Shown here: piece after piece, positions 43,152 through 52,540 of the stretch
Layout of the letters: each line of letters starts with the position of its first letter
Numbering within the stretch: the stretch's first letter is position 1
Assembly: GCF_947331435.1 (NCBI RefSeq)
Contig: NZ_CAMZOF010000010.1
Span: 248,001 to 312,000, forward strand
DNA length: 64,000 nucleotides
Direction of reading: 5' to 3'
Origin: Pelagibius sp. Alg239-R121
GTDB lineage: Bacteria; Pseudomonadota; Alphaproteobacteria; Kiloniellales; Kiloniellaceae
Made by a program: the position numbers and the translations under genes
Notes under the pieces: generated by a model
What the model saw: the letters and a program-made list of their open reading frames with translations, nothing else
Database searches by the model: none
What the model was told of the DNA's origin: nothing

Positions 43152-43781
43152 TTGAAAACGAACGACATGACCAAGCCAGAAGCCCATGAAGGTGAGAACC
43201 GCGCTTCGATAAAGATTTTGTCGACAGCGGTGCTTGCGATGGTCGTGGTTGTCACGGCCTCCAACATCCTGGTCCAGTATCCGATCAACGATCTTTTGAC
43301 CTGGGGCGCCTTCACCTATCCGGCTGCCTTTTTGATCACGGATCTAACTAATCGGGCTCTTGGACCACGCAGGGCTCGCAAGGTTGTCTATGTGGGTTTT
43401 GCGCTGGCCGTTGTGCTGTCGCTCTATTTTGCCGATCCACGCATTGCCATCGCCTCGGGATCGGCATTTCTGATCGCCCAACTGCTGGATATATCGATCT
43501 TCGACCGTCTTCGCCGTCAGGCCTGGTGGCTCGCACCCGTCGCCTCTTCGACCATCGCCTCGGCGTTGGATACCTTTATCTTCTTCTGGCTCGCCTTTGC
43601 TGCGACGGGCATCCCCTTCACGCTGTTCGGCGTCGGCTTTGGCGAAACCGGTGTCCCCTGGCAAAGCCTTGCGGTTGGGGATTACCTGGTAAAGATTGGC
43701 GTAGCCCTGGTCATGCTGATCCCCTTCCGCCTCTTGCTCAACGCAACGAAGCCTCAGTTCGCGACCACAACGAGCGCCTGA
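43152..43781 (+). CDS. yhhQ: Queuosine precursor transporter (YhhQ family)
   Basis: The protein of about 200 residues has six membrane helices and the VUT/YhhQ signatures NILVQYPINDLLTWGAFTYPAAFLITDLTNRALG and SGSAFLIAQLLDISIFDRLR. It imports the queuosine precursors preQ0 or preQ1 or queuine. Starts at 43152 and 43167 (MTKPEAHEG) are both possible. It converges on queF, the enzyme that reduces preQ0 to preQ1, which supports the assignment. It follows the SAM hydrolase by about 27 bp on the same strand. Confidence 0.92.
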   Translation: MKTNDMTKPEAHEGENRASIKILSTAVLAMVVVVTASNILVQYPINDLLTWGAFTYPAAFLITDLTNRALGPRRARKVVYVGFALAVVLSLYFADPRIAIASGSAFLIAQLLDISIFDRLRRQAWWLAPVASSTIASALDTFIFFWLAFAATGIPFTLFGVGFGETGVPWQSLAVGDYLVKIGVALVMLIPFRLLLNATKPQFATTTSA

Positions 43782-43833
43782 GACCTATTAAGGCAATTCC
43801 GGCCGAGCTCCCTCCGGGGCCGAGCCTTATCCA

Positions 43834-43865
43834 GCTCGAACCCTACCCGGCTCGAACCCTACCCA
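43834..43865. repeat. 16-bp tandem duplication at the queF 3' end
   Basis: The unit GCTCGAACCCTACCCG occurs twice in a row (43834-43849, 43850-43865), the second with one end difference. It spans the queF stop codon. It is probably a slippage duplication with no function; short direct repeats of GGCCGAGC also lie just left of it. Confidence 0.7.
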
Positions 43866-44323
43866 CGCCCGCGGTACCCCGGCACACCTTGGTCCGGCAG
43901 CCAAAGCCCTTCCGGTGGCTGCCCGCTCTGCCAGAATACATCAATCGGAATTCCGCCGCGCGGATACCAGTAACCGCCGATCCTCAGCCAGCGCGGCGCC
44001 ATACTCGAAATCAGGCGTTTGGCAATCGCCACAGTACAGTCTTCATGAAAGGCGCCGTGGTTCCGGAAACTGCCCAGAAAGAGCTTCAAGGACTTGCTTT
44101 CGACCAACAGTTCCTCGGGCACATAGTCGATCACGAGATGGGCGAAGTCGGGTTGGCCGGTCACTGGGCATATCGACGTGAACTCCGGTGCGGTAAAACG
44201 CACTAGATAATGGATATCTCGATGCGGATTGGGCACGGTCTCCAGAACGGCCTGCTCAGGGTCTTGTGGGAGTTCGGAAGACTGCCCCAGTTGCCCAAGA
44301 TTCTCGTAAATTGAGTTCGTCAT
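43859..44323 (-). CDS. queF: NADPH-dependent 7-cyano-7-deazaguanine reductase QueF
   Basis: The ATG at 44323 ([12 protein letters not shown]) gives a 154-residue unimodular QueF. Visible are the nucleophile C52 in [10 protein letters not shown] with D59, the NADPH/substrate motif [21 protein letters not shown] (75-95), and C-terminal [10 protein letters not shown]. QueF reduces preQ0 to preQ1 in queuosine tRNA modification. It converges on the yhhQ transporter. The C-terminus lies in a tandem duplicated stretch. Confidence 0.95.
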   Translation of the reverse strand: MTNSIYENLGQLGQSSELPQDPEQAVLETVPNPHRDIHYLVRFTAPEFTSICPVTGQPDFAHLVIDYVPEELLVESKSLKLFLGSFRNHGAFHEDCTVAIAKRLISSMAPRWLRIGGYWYPRGGIPIDVFWQSGQPPEGLWLPDQGVPGYRGRG

Positions 44324-44567
44324 GCTCCGGGGGCCTCTATCGTGGTGTTCGAGGGTGCGATCGATCCTGGCCAAACCAGTCGACAGCCTGGATCGCCCTC
44401 TATTCAGACTCTTATGTTGCGAGTTTTCGTGCTGCGCTATCTAAGCTCCGGCAGCCCAACGATCAAGCCTGCATTCCCCAATACCAAGGCGCTTTGAAGC
44501 GCAAAGTTTTCCTTAACCATCTTCTGACACCTTAGGCTGAGCCCCCTTTTTTAAAGGAATAGCCAAT

Positions 44568-45059
44568 ATGGCTGTAGAAGCGCTTGAATATGAACCGGCT
44601 GAAGAAGAGCCCTTTGCTTTAGAAGCATCGGAGCTCGACGAGGCTTCACATGCCGAAATGCTGATGCTTTACAGCGAATCAGCTGATTCCATCCGCTTCG
44701 CCAAAGCCCAGCAGTGGAAATCCGTTGGGGCAACCCTGCTGGTGTTCGCCGGGATGATCACGGTCGCCCGTGTCACACAAAGCGATATCCTGTTGATCAA
44801 GACTGTTGCCTTTCTAAGCTTTATGGTCGCAGCGGCAGCAATCTATACACTCGTGCTCTATCAGGTCTGGCAGAACACGGAACGGGAAAAACTGCGGGAA
44901 ATCTCCAAGGCCTTTTCCAATCTCTTCATTAAGATCCGTACGATCAAATCAAGCCGTGAAGCAAACGTCCATCGCTACACGTTGTTGATTTTCATGATTT
45001 TCTCGATTCTGATCGGCAACGCAATTTTGATCATGAACCTGCAAGGTCTCTATCAGTAA
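44568..45059 (+). CDS. Membrane protein with three helices, unknown function
   Basis: This 163-residue protein has an acidic N-terminus (about 1-40), a conserved-looking helix YSESADSIRFAKAQQWKSVG, and then hydrophobic segments at about 51-66, 71-95 and 140-160. The loop after the second helix is charged (NTEREKLREISKAFSN). I do not recognise a family with certainty. It stands alone between queF (-) and a convergent FAD oxidase. Confidence 0.7.
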   Translation: MAVEALEYEPAEEEPFALEASELDEASHAEMLMLYSESADSIRFAKAQQWKSVGATLLVFAGMITVARVTQSDILLIKTVAFLSFMVAAAAIYTLVLYQVWQNTEREKLREISKAFSNLFIKIRTIKSSREANVHRYTLLIFMIFSILIGNAILIMNLQGLYQ

Positions 45060-45072
45060 CAAGGTAAGGCTT

Positions 45073-46179
45073 TCAGCCTTCCTCCCTCAGCATTCGTTCT
45101 ACTTCGTCGGCAACGGCCATTGAGGCCGTCAATCCAGGGGATTCAATCCCAAAGAGGTTGATGAGTCCGGTAACGCCGTGCGTCCCCCTGCCCTGGATGA
45201 CGAAATCTGCATCGCCTTGCGGGCTCGCAATCTTTGGCCGGATCCCCGCATATCCTGGCAAAAGAGCGCCGTCACGAAGCCCCGGCCAATAGCGGCGTAC
45301 GGCGTCGTAGAAGCGGTCCGCCCGCTGTGGATCGACATTGTAGTCGAGATGCTCCACCCACTCGACGTCAGGACCGAAACGGCATTGACCTGCCAGATCG
45401 ATCGTCGCATGAACGCCCAAGCCGCCTTGTTCGGGAATTGGATAGACAAGCCGTGAAAACGGCGATGCGCCTGCCAGAAGATAGTAGTTACCCTTCGCCA
45501 ACCTGCGCATGGGAATTATCTCTGACAGCATACCTGAGATGGCAGCGGCCAAGTCCTGTGCCTGCAGTCCCGAAGCATTGATCACGCTTCTGCACATAAG
45601 CTCCATTGGAGCTTCGCCCCCGACACGCAATAGAATGCCATCTTCAAGAACATCACCACCCAGGACAGTAGTGTTGAAGGCAATCATAGTACCGGCGTCC
45701 TCAGCGTCGCCCTGAAACGCCAGCATCAGCCCATGACTGTCCACAATACCGGTCGACGGCGAGAGCAATGCGGCTTCGACTAGAATCTCGGGCTCAAGCG
45801 CACGGGCCTGACCGGCATCGAGCCACTGCAGATCCCGGACATCATTGTTCTCCGCTTTTTCCTTGAGCGCACTCAATGCCGGAACTTCATCCGGCGTCGA
45901 TGCCACAATGATTTTTGACAAGCGGCGGTGCAGTACCCCGTGGGATTCACAGTAGCTGTAGAGCGCTTCCTTGCCCTTAACGCAAAGCGTCGCCTTCAAC
46001 GAATTTTGCGGGTAATAGATTCCGGCGTGAATGACTTCGGAATTACGGGAACTGGTTTCAGATCCAATCGAGGCCGTTGCCTCCAGCACAATGACGTCCC
46101 GCCCGGTCTGAGCCAATCGCCGGGCGACAGCCAAGCCGACCACCCCTGCTCCGATGACGACCGCGTCGGCTCTTTCCAT
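45073..46179 (-). CDS. lhgO: L-2-hydroxyglutarate oxidase-like FAD-dependent oxidoreductase
   Basis: This 368-residue protein has the FAD motif VVIGAGVVGLAVARRLAQTG (residues 7-26). The LhgO/YgaF-type signature follows: SETSSRNSEVIHAGIYYPQNSLKATLCVKGKEALY. It belongs to the DAO superfamily. LhgO oxidises L-2-hydroxyglutarate to 2-oxoglutarate and passes electrons to the quinone pool, repairing a side product of dehydrogenases. The C-terminal GTHGVTGLINLFGIESPGLTASMA matches the family. It is convergent with the small membrane protein gene. Confidence 0.9.
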   Translation of the reverse strand: MERADAVVIGAGVVGLAVARRLAQTGRDVIVLEATASIGSETSSRNSEVIHAGIYYPQNSLKATLCVKGKEALYSYCESHGVLHRRLSKIIVASTPDEVPALSALKEKAENNDVRDLQWLDAGQARALEPEILVEAALLSPSTGIVDSHGLMLAFQGDAEDAGTMIAFNTTVLGGDVLEDGILLRVGGEAPMELMCRSVINASGLQAQDLAAAISGMLSEIIPMRRLAKGNYYLLAGASPFSRLVYPIPEQGGLGVHATIDLAGQCRFGPDVEWVEHLDYNVDPQRADRFYDAVRRYWPGLRDGALLPGYAGIRPKIASPQGDADFVIQGRGTHGVTGLINLFGIESPGLTASMAVADEVERMLREEG

Positions 46180-46359
46180 AAGCTTTTACGCTTTCCTCAC
46201 GATTTAAAGACAGACGCAGAATGGGTCTGCTGGCAATAAGCGTACGATTATAGTAGACCCATGTCGTCGAGACACTCGACCGGACGGGTCACATTGTGAG
46301 CGGAGCTCTCTCAATCGCGGCACGTCATGTTTAGCGGTCACAGGCTTCAGGAACAAACA

Positions 46360-46845
46360 ATGCCGTCATTCGATATCACATCCAAAACCGACGTCAATGA
46401 AGTCGACAATGCGCTCAACGGAATCACTCGTGAGATCGGCCAGAGGTTCGATTTCAAGGGATCCGGCTGCACTATCGAGCGCAACGACAACGAAATTACG
46501 ATCCTCGCGGACGATGATCTTAAACTGAAGCAGATGCACGAGCTTCTGAAGGTTCATTTCACCCGCCGTAAGCTTGACCCGGGTGCCTGCGAATTCAAGA
46601 CGCCAGAAAAGGCTTCGGGTAACAAGGTCCGGCAAGTGATTGCGATCAAGCAGGGTATCGAAAAGGAACTCGCAAAAAAGATCGTCAAGGAAGTCAAAAG
46701 CAGCAAGCTCAAGGTTCAAGTCGCGATCCAAGGCGACGAGCTGCGGGTAACCGGCAAAAAGATCGACGATCTCCAGGCGGCGATTGCTCATGTCAAAGGC
46801 ATGGGAATTGAGCAGCCGTTGCAATACGACAATTTCCGCAGCTGA
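46360..46845 (+). CDS. yajQ: YajQ-family nucleotide-binding protein
   Basis: The ATG at 46360 gives MPSFDITSKTDVNEVDNALN, the conserved YajQ start; eleven extra residues from an earlier codon are rejected. The 161-residue protein has two ferredoxin-like halves and KVQVAIQGDELRVTGKKIDDLQ near the C-terminus. YajQ binds ATP/GTP or tRNA and, in some bacteria, cyclic di-GMP. It is a single gene divergent from the FAD oxidase. Confidence 0.95.
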   Translation: MPSFDITSKTDVNEVDNALNGITREIGQRFDFKGSGCTIERNDNEITILADDDLKLKQMHELLKVHFTRRKLDPGACEFKTPEKASGNKVRQVIAIKQGIEKELAKKIVKEVKSSKLKVQVAIQGDELRVTGKKIDDLQAAIAHVKGMGIEQPLQYDNFRS

Positions 46846-47483
46846 GCGTCTCGCCGACAGCAGCACCCCATATCACTGCGCCAGCAGACCGATAAGAGAT
46901 GGCAGGCACTCCAGGCCATTGAAATTCGATTTCACGGCGCAGCGGTATTGAACCGAGTTGGCGGTCAATTCAACAACCTATTTTTGAAGAACAATCTGCT
47001 CGCAACCATCCCGGCCTGCAGCGTGTTATGACGGTTTTCGCTGTCACTAGCGATTCGAATCATAAGCAGGCTTTCAGAATTGCGCTGTCATCCAACTGCA
47101 AGTGTGCCATCACATGCTTTCGACCGCTCGATTTTGCGCCACAACAATGACGAGATACGTTGCTAAGAACAAACATCCAATAGATGCAAAACAACAGCCG
47201 TTTATCGTCGAATAGTTAAGCCGGGCCAATAAGTTACAGACAGTATTTTGTTGTGATATTTTTGTGTCACGATAAAAGTCAAAATTTCTACTTTTCTTCA
47301 GTGTTCAAAAGTCATGGCCTGACGAAAAACCATCCTTGATAGAGTTGCCTTTTCGAAAGCAAGTAAAGTTAAGGTCCGGCTATAGATTTATCCAAAAAAA
47401 TAAAGTAGGGTTTGCGCCCATTGCAACGAGAAGTGGTGTGTAGGTACAGCACATAGCCGCTCAAAACAGATGAAAAGCTGGTG
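46846..47483. other. Large intergenic region, no gene seen
   Basis: About 640 bp separate yajQ from the GntR gene. It becomes AT-rich from about 47160 on. The GTGA...TCAC inverted pair near 47250 has ten bases between arms and is weak. No RNA gene, insertion sequence or convincing coding frame was found; promoters for the GntR gene probably lie in the AT-rich half. Confidence 0.5.
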
Positions 47484-48308
47484 ATGCAAAGTCATAAGCA
47501 TCCCCCATTACTGGATTTCGGCTTACTGGGGATAAGTCGGTCACCTTCCCTCACAAATCAGGTGGCAAAGCATATAGCGGCTGCCATTGACGATGGGACG
47601 TTTCAACCAGGCGAGCGTTTGGTTGAAACGCGCCTTGCTGAAATGTTCGGCGTGAGCCGCGGGCCGGTTCGTGAAGCTTTGAAAGCGCTCGAATCAGAAA
47701 ACATCGTCAAGATAAAACCTGGACGAGGAACCTTCGTCGCTGCGCCCTCCTGCGAAGACGTCGAACAGATAGTTGCAGCACGAGCTGTGTTGGAAGGCCT
47801 TGCGGCGCGAACGGTTGTCGCCCTCCCCGACAAACGGGAACTCAGTCGGCTAAATCTGCTTTGTAAAAGTATGCGTGATTCCGTTGAGCGCGAGGATATT
47901 TCCGGCTATCTGGAGCTCCACTGGCGCGTCCACGAGCTTCTCTGCCATCTCTCTAGAAACCAGGTCCTGATTCAAGCCTGGCAGTCCATGCGCTGCCAAT
48001 TGCGGCTGTTTTGGCGGGGCAAAGTCACCAACATCGAATTGATAGGAAAACTGTCCGACGAAACCTTCGTACTGATCGACAGCCTATATGGAGACGACCC
48101 GGATCTGGCCGATCAGCTGTTTCGAAGCCACATCATTCGGGCCAACTATGAGATCATGGGTAAGGCAGTACCGAACTGGCTGCAAAGCTATGTGACCTGT
48201 GAAATCGAAACCCGCAAGACGATTTTCCATCCACGCAACAAGTCCTCAACCACGGCCGTGAACGGGTTGAAGCAGGAAAACAGCGGCAGCGAATCCCTCC
48301 CGGGCTAA
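47484..48308 (+). CDS. GntR-family regulator (FadR/FCD subfamily)
   Basis: The ATG at 47484 is used; a GTG directly precedes it. The 274-residue protein has a GntR winged helix (LTNQVAKHIAAAIDDGTFQPGERLVETRLAEMFGVSRGPVREALKALESENIVKIKPGRGTFVA in shortened form). An all-helical FCD effector domain follows, with candidate metal ligands in the His of HWRVHELL and the C-terminal Arg/His. The C-terminal ~30 residues are disordered. It is a single gene; effector and targets unknown. Confidence 0.9.
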   Translation: MQSHKHPPLLDFGLLGISRSPSLTNQVAKHIAAAIDDGTFQPGERLVETRLAEMFGVSRGPVREALKALESENIVKIKPGRGTFVAAPSCEDVEQIVAARAVLEGLAARTVVALPDKRELSRLNLLCKSMRDSVEREDISGYLELHWRVHELLCHLSRNQVLIQAWQSMRCQLRLFWRGKVTNIELIGKLSDETFVLIDSLYGDDPDLADQLFRSHIIRANYEIMGKAVPNWLQSYVTCEIETRKTIFHPRNKSSTTAVNGLKQENSGSESLPG

Positions 48309-48502
48309 ATTCGCCCCGCATTCTTATGCGGTTAACGGCCCCGAAAGCTCTTACTGCAATCATAATGTAACCATAATGCGGTTCTAAACGCATCGAACCC
48401 GCTTAAGTGACCGACGCGTCTGCAAGCATTGCGATCTTGGCTGTTTCCAGGAGTTCTGCGTTCGGCACCGTAATCAGAATTGTTTTAAAGGCTCCGCCAG
48501 GC

Positions 48503-49297
48503 ATGGCCGAATTTCAAATACTTATACTTGCTTTGGTTCAAGGCATTACGGAATTCCTGCCAATCAGTTCCTCCGGCCACTTGGTTCTCGTCCCGGCCGT
48601 CACGGGATGGGCTGATCAGGGGCTTGCCATGGACGTTGCCGTCCACGTCGGAACCCTGGGTGCGGTGGTCGCATACTTCTGGAAAGACCTGTTCGATCTT
48701 GTCTGCGGTTTGCCGAAAGTCGTGACCGACCGCAGCGATCCCAAAGTACGCTTGATTGCCTACCTCGCGGTGGCAACCCTACCCGTGGTTTTCGCTGGCC
48801 TGGTTATTTTTCAAGCGGCAGACCAATTACGCAGCATTGAGGTCATCGGTTGGACCACTCTGGGCTTCGGTATCGCCCTCTTTGCCGCCGACAAGCTCGG
48901 TAGCGTGACGCGCCGGATTGACAACATGATCTATCGGGACGCTTTTGTGATCGGCTTGGCGCAGGCCCTGGCGCTCATTCCAGGAACCAGCCGTTCCGGC
49001 ATTACCATGACCGCCGCCCGAGTCCTCGGCTTCAACCGCAGTGAAGCAGCCAGATTCTCGATGCTGCTTTCGATCCCCGTCATAGTCGCGGCCGGTGGTC
49101 TCCTCGGTATAAAGCTGTATCAGGCAGGAACGATGACGATCGGCAAGGACATGGTTCTGGCCGCTGCCTTCTCATTTATTTCGGCGCTCCTGGCCATCTG
49201 GTGGCTGATGAACTGGTTAAATCGTGCAAATTTCACGTTGCTCGCAGCCTACCGGGTTATTCTCGGCAGCGGTTTGCTGTACTGGGCCTACAGCTGA
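48503..49297 (+). CDS. uppP: Undecaprenyl-diphosphatase UppP (BacA)
   Basis: The ATG at 48503 (MAEFQILILALVQGITEFLP) is the family start; 32 residues of upstream frame are rejected. In 264 residues the active-site motifs are EFLPISSSGHLVLV and PGTSRSGITMTAARVLGF. UppP recycles undecaprenyl pyrophosphate at the membrane to the monophosphate carrier used in peptidoglycan synthesis. Its length and eight-helix topology are normal. Confidence 0.96.
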   Translation: MAEFQILILALVQGITEFLPISSSGHLVLVPAVTGWADQGLAMDVAVHVGTLGAVVAYFWKDLFDLVCGLPKVVTDRSDPKVRLIAYLAVATLPVVFAGLVIFQAADQLRSIEVIGWTTLGFGIALFAADKLGSVTRRIDNMIYRDAFVIGLAQALALIPGTSRSGITMTAARVLGFNRSEAARFSMLLSIPVIVAAGGLLGIKLYQAGTMTIGKDMVLAAAFSFISALLAIWWLMNWLNRANFTLLAAYRVILGSGLLYWAYS

Positions 49298-49325
49298 ATC
49301 TTCAAAATCCTGTTTTCCCCGCATA

Positions 49326-49799
49326 TCAGTTGGCAAGATGTCCGAGCGGGAGAGCCGTTTTGTACTGAACCTGCTTGAGCGCGAAACTGGATTTGATGCC
49401 TGATATCCCCTGAATACGGGTCAAGTGTTCCAAGACAAACTTTTCATAAGCCTGCAGATCTGGAACCACCACACGTAAGAGATAATCGAACTCGCCGGTC
49501 ATCAAATAGCATTCCATAACCTCCGGCCGATCCTGTAGAGCCGCCTCGAAGCGCTCCAACCAATCTTCTACCTGCTTCTCCAGAGTGACACTGACAAAGA
49601 CGTTCACCGGCAAGCCGATGACCTTGGGCTCGACGATTGCCGCGTACTTCCGCACGACACCAGCATCCTCGAGGGCACGAACACGCCGCCAGCAGGGAGA
49701 AGGCGATAAACCAACCATCTCTGCGAGTTCAGCATTGGAGATTCGGGCATTCTCCTGCAGGCAGCTCAGAATCTTACGATCCAATTCATCGAGCACCAT
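49326..49799 (-). CDS. Lrp/AsnC-family regulator
   Basis: The start at 49799 ([15 protein letters not shown]) has AGGA upstream; an upstream frame is rejected. In 157 residues the HTH is [30 protein letters not shown], and the RAM effector domain carries [21 protein letters not shown]. It is divergent from an AceE-like dehydrogenase, an arrangement known for MdeR and MdeB. It probably regulates that gene in response to an amino or keto acid. Confidence 0.94.
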   Translation of the reverse strand: MVLDELDRKILSCLQENARISNAELAEMVGLSPSPCWRRVRALEDAGVVRKYAAIVEPKVIGLPVNVFVSVTLEKQVEDWLERFEAALQDRPEVMECYLMTGEFDYLLRVVVPDLQAYEKFVLEHLTRIQGISGIKSSFALKQVQYKTALPLGHLAN

Positions 49800-49827
49800 T
49801 TTAGAAGATCCTTTCCAATTTTGGCAC

Positions 49828-49839
49828 ATTTTCGAAAAT
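49828..49839. promoter_or_regulatory. Palindrome between the Lrp gene and the E1-like gene
   Basis: ATTTTCGAAAAT is a perfect 12-bp palindrome, 28 bp upstream of the Lrp start. A wider pair, AATTTT and AAAATT, surrounds it. AT-rich palindromes fit Lrp/AsnC binding, so autoregulation is a reasonable reading. Confidence 0.45.
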
Positions 49840-49976
49840 TATGACCTACGTGAGGGTTTTTTAAAGGACAAATAACAAGATCCTGATCGCACATCTAAGT
49901 TAAACTGACCTCATAATGCATTCAGATGCCGGTTCGCTTTGCCTTTCGGCAATCGAGCCCGAATACGGAAATCACG

Positions 49977-52451
49977 ATGGCTCACCCACTGCCCGCAATA
50001 CGCAACGAATTCGATACCCCATACGAATCCGGAATCGAAGATACCGATGTTGCGGAGAAGCTCACCCTACTCCGTGCGCTCGAGAAGAAGATTCTCTGGC
50101 TGTCGACCTGGACAATTCACAACGCCAATCACCTGCGTGATAGCACCGATGGCCTCAAGGTCGGCGGTCATCAGGCCTCCTGTGCCTCCATGGTCACAAT
50201 CATGACCGCGTTGTACATGGATGTGTTGAGGCCCCAGGACCGTGTGGCAGTCAAACCTCATGCGAGCCCGGTTTTCCACGCAATCCAATACCTGCTCGGC
50301 AAGCAGTCCAGAGAGAAACTCGAAGCCTTCCGCGCATTTGAGGGGGCGCAATCCTACCCGTCCCGCACGAAGGACAGCGATGACGTCGACTTCTCAACCG
50401 GATCTGTTGGTCTGGGGGTCGCGATCACCAGCTTTGCCAGCCTGGTACAGGACTACGTCCATCTGCGAAAGATGAACCCCGGCGCAGAATCCCCCGGCCG
50501 AATGATCGCGCTGGTCGGCGATGCCGAGCTTGATGAAGGCAATATCTACGAAGCACTGCTCGAAGGCTGGAAACACGATATCCGTAACGTTTGGTGGGTG
50601 ATCGACTACAATCGTCAGAGCCTGGATGCGGTCATTCAGGATCGCATATTCGGCCAGATCGACAGCCTGTTCGAAAACATGGGCTGGCGGGTGGTGACCC
50701 TGAAATACGGAAAACTCCTGGAAGCTGCCTTCACCGAACCGGGCGGCAAAAGCCTGCGAGATTGGATCGACAACTGTCCGAACTCGCTCTATTCGACGTT
50801 GGTTTTTAAGGGTGGAGCCGCGTGGCGCGAGCGATTGCAGGCGGACATCGGCAAAGTACGGGGCGTGGCCAAACTTCTGGCACGGCGCGACGACGAAACA
50901 TTGGCACGCTTGATGACCAATCTGGCCGGGCACGATCTTGAAGCGGTACTGGAAGCATTTCACGCAATCGACGACGATCGCCCGACCTGTTTCATAGCCT
51001 ACACTATCAAGGGCTACGGCCTGCCGCTTGCCGGACACAAGGACAACCATTCGGGTCTTATGACCCTTGAGCAGATGGAGAGCTTTCGCGCCGACAACAA
51101 CATCACTCTCGGCGACGAATGGCATCCTGGCGCGGGGCTTGAACTGCCGGCCGGTGCGTTGGCCGGCTTTCTGCAAACCGTGCCCTTCGCGACGCCCTCT
51201 CATCGACGCACGCAAGCGGCGACGGTCGCCGGTCCCGACGAGTTTCCGCTGCCGAAAGGCGCCCGGATGTCGACGCAGGAAGGGTTCGGCAAAATCATGA
51301 CTGAACTCGCACGCGATGGCGGCGCACTCGCGGACCATATTGTGACGACATCACCCGATGTGACCGTCTCCACCAACTTGGGTGGATGGGTCAACCGGCG
51401 GGGAATCTTCGATCGGCACGACAAGGAAGATACTTTTAAAGAGCACAAAGTCGCCTCTGCACAGCGTTGGGTTATGTCGCCGCAAGGCCAACACCTGGAA
51501 TTGGGTATCGCCGAAAACAATCTCTTCCTGTTACTGGGTGCACTGGGACTTTCACATTCGCTCTTCGGAACACGTCTCCTGCCGATCGGGACGCTATATG
51601 ATCCCTTTATCCAGCGCGGCCTGGATGCCCTGAATTACGCCTGTTATCAGGATTCGCGCTTTATCGTTGTTGCGACCCCATCCGGGTTGACACTAGCGCC
51701 GGAAGGCGGCGCGCATCAATCGATCTCAACGCCACTGATCGGGATGGCGCAAGATGGACTGGCCGCGTTCGAACCTGCCTTCGTCGACGAACTCTCTGCC
51801 ATCCTCTCCTGGTCTTTCGACTATCTACAGCGCGATGGACAGACGGCGGCCAGAGGCGAAATGCCGGGCGACAGCAATACGGAAATCGACTGGCTGCGTG
51901 ATGCAGAGGGCGGATCGGTCTATCTGCGGCTCTCAACGCGTGGACTGGAACAACCCGAACGTAAGCTGGATGCCGCGTTGCGCCGGAACATCATTCGTGG
52001 CGGTTACTGGCTGCATCCGCCAGCCCCCGGCGCAACGCTCGCAATTCTCTGCAGCGGCGCCGTAACACCCGAAGCAATTGAAGCACATCGTGCCATTAGG
52101 GAAGATTTGCCCGGTACCGGCCTTATGATTGTCACTTCGGCGGATCGGATGAATGCCGAATGGAGTGCGGCGGAACGAGCCAGACAGAACGGCCATTCAA
52201 CGGCAAGATCACATGCAGAACAATTGCTCGCCCCTTTATCATCCGACGCAAGTCTCGTATCGGTTGTCGATGGACATCCCGCCAGCCTTGCCTGGCTCGG
52301 ATCCGTCCGGGGTCAGCGATTGCACGCCCTCGGAGTCGAACACTTCGGCCAATCCGGGTCCATTGAAGATCTCTATCGGCACTACCGGATCGATAGCGAC
52401 GCGATCATACGGGCCTGTGCGGCAGCCTGCCTCAATCAAGTCAGAGGCTGA
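49977..52451 (+). CDS. Thiamine-dependent 2-oxoacid dehydrogenase E1, AceE/MdeB-like
   Basis: The ATG at 49977 (MAHPLPAIRNEF) gives 824 residues. The homodimeric AceE/transketolase-type order is seen: an N-terminal TPP domain with GDAELDEGNIYEALLEGWKHD and DYNRQSLD, a middle domain with TSPDVTVSTNLGGWVNRRG, then a pyrimidine domain with LGIAENNLFLLLGALGLSHS and a C-terminal transketolase-like domain. AceE proper is about 885 residues, and MdeB in Pseudomonas (2-oxobutyrate dehydrogenase E1) is a homologue next to an Lrp regulator. The substrate may be a 2-oxoacid from amino-acid catabolism. No E2/E3 genes are adjacent. Confidence 0.85.
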   Translation: MAHPLPAIRNEFDTPYESGIEDTDVAEKLTLLRALEKKILWLSTWTIHNANHLRDSTDGLKVGGHQASCASMVTIMTALYMDVLRPQDRVAVKPHASPVFHAIQYLLGKQSREKLEAFRAFEGAQSYPSRTKDSDDVDFSTGSVGLGVAITSFASLVQDYVHLRKMNPGAESPGRMIALVGDAELDEGNIYEALLEGWKHDIRNVWWVIDYNRQSLDAVIQDRIFGQIDSLFENMGWRVVTLKYGKLLEAAFTEPGGKSLRDWIDNCPNSLYSTLVFKGGAAWRERLQADIGKVRGVAKLLARRDDETLARLMTNLAGHDLEAVLEAFHAIDDDRPTCFIAYTIKGYGLPLAGHKDNHSGLMTLEQMESFRADNNITLGDEWHPGAGLELPAGALAGFLQTVPFATPSHRRTQAATVAGPDEFPLPKGARMSTQEGFGKIMTELARDGGALADHIVTTSPDVTVSTNLGGWVNRRGIFDRHDKEDTFKEHKVASAQRWVMSPQGQHLELGIAENNLFLLLGALGLSHSLFGTRLLPIGTLYDPFIQRGLDALNYACYQDSRFIVVATPSGLTLAPEGGAHQSISTPLIGMAQDGLAAFEPAFVDELSAILSWSFDYLQRDGQTAARGEMPGDSNTEIDWLRDAEGGSVYLRLSTRGLEQPERKLDAALRRNIIRGGYWLHPPAPGATLAILCSGAVTPEAIEAHRAIREDLPGTGLMIVTSADRMNAEWSAAERARQNGHSTARSHAEQLLAPLSSDASLVSVVDGHPASLAWLGSVRGQRLHALGVEHFGQSGSIEDLYRHYRIDSDAIIRACAAACLNQVRG

Positions 52452-52494
52452 GCGAGTCAAAAACTAAGTCGAGTACAGATTGACACGGCAGATG

Positions 52495-52521
52495 GAGGTT
52501 CTGGCTGCGAAGTGGAACCTC
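52495..52521. terminator. Weak hairpin between convergent E1 and PAS-kinase genes
   Basis: GAGGTTC (52495-52501) and GAACCTC (52515-52521) form a 7-bp stem with a 13-nt loop between two convergent genes. No T-tract follows on either strand, so its role as a terminator is uncertain. Confidence 0.35.
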
Positions 52522-52540
52522 TTCGCCGTTCGTCCGCAGG

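Noticed and set aside
47250-47275. GTGA-N10-TCAC as a CRP site before the GntR gene
   Set aside because: The spacing is ten bases rather than six, and the arms are short, so it is not a credible CRP site.
50394-51338. 314-codon open frame opposite the E1 gene
   Set aside because: Antisense to a well-supported enzyme and without any recognisable domain.
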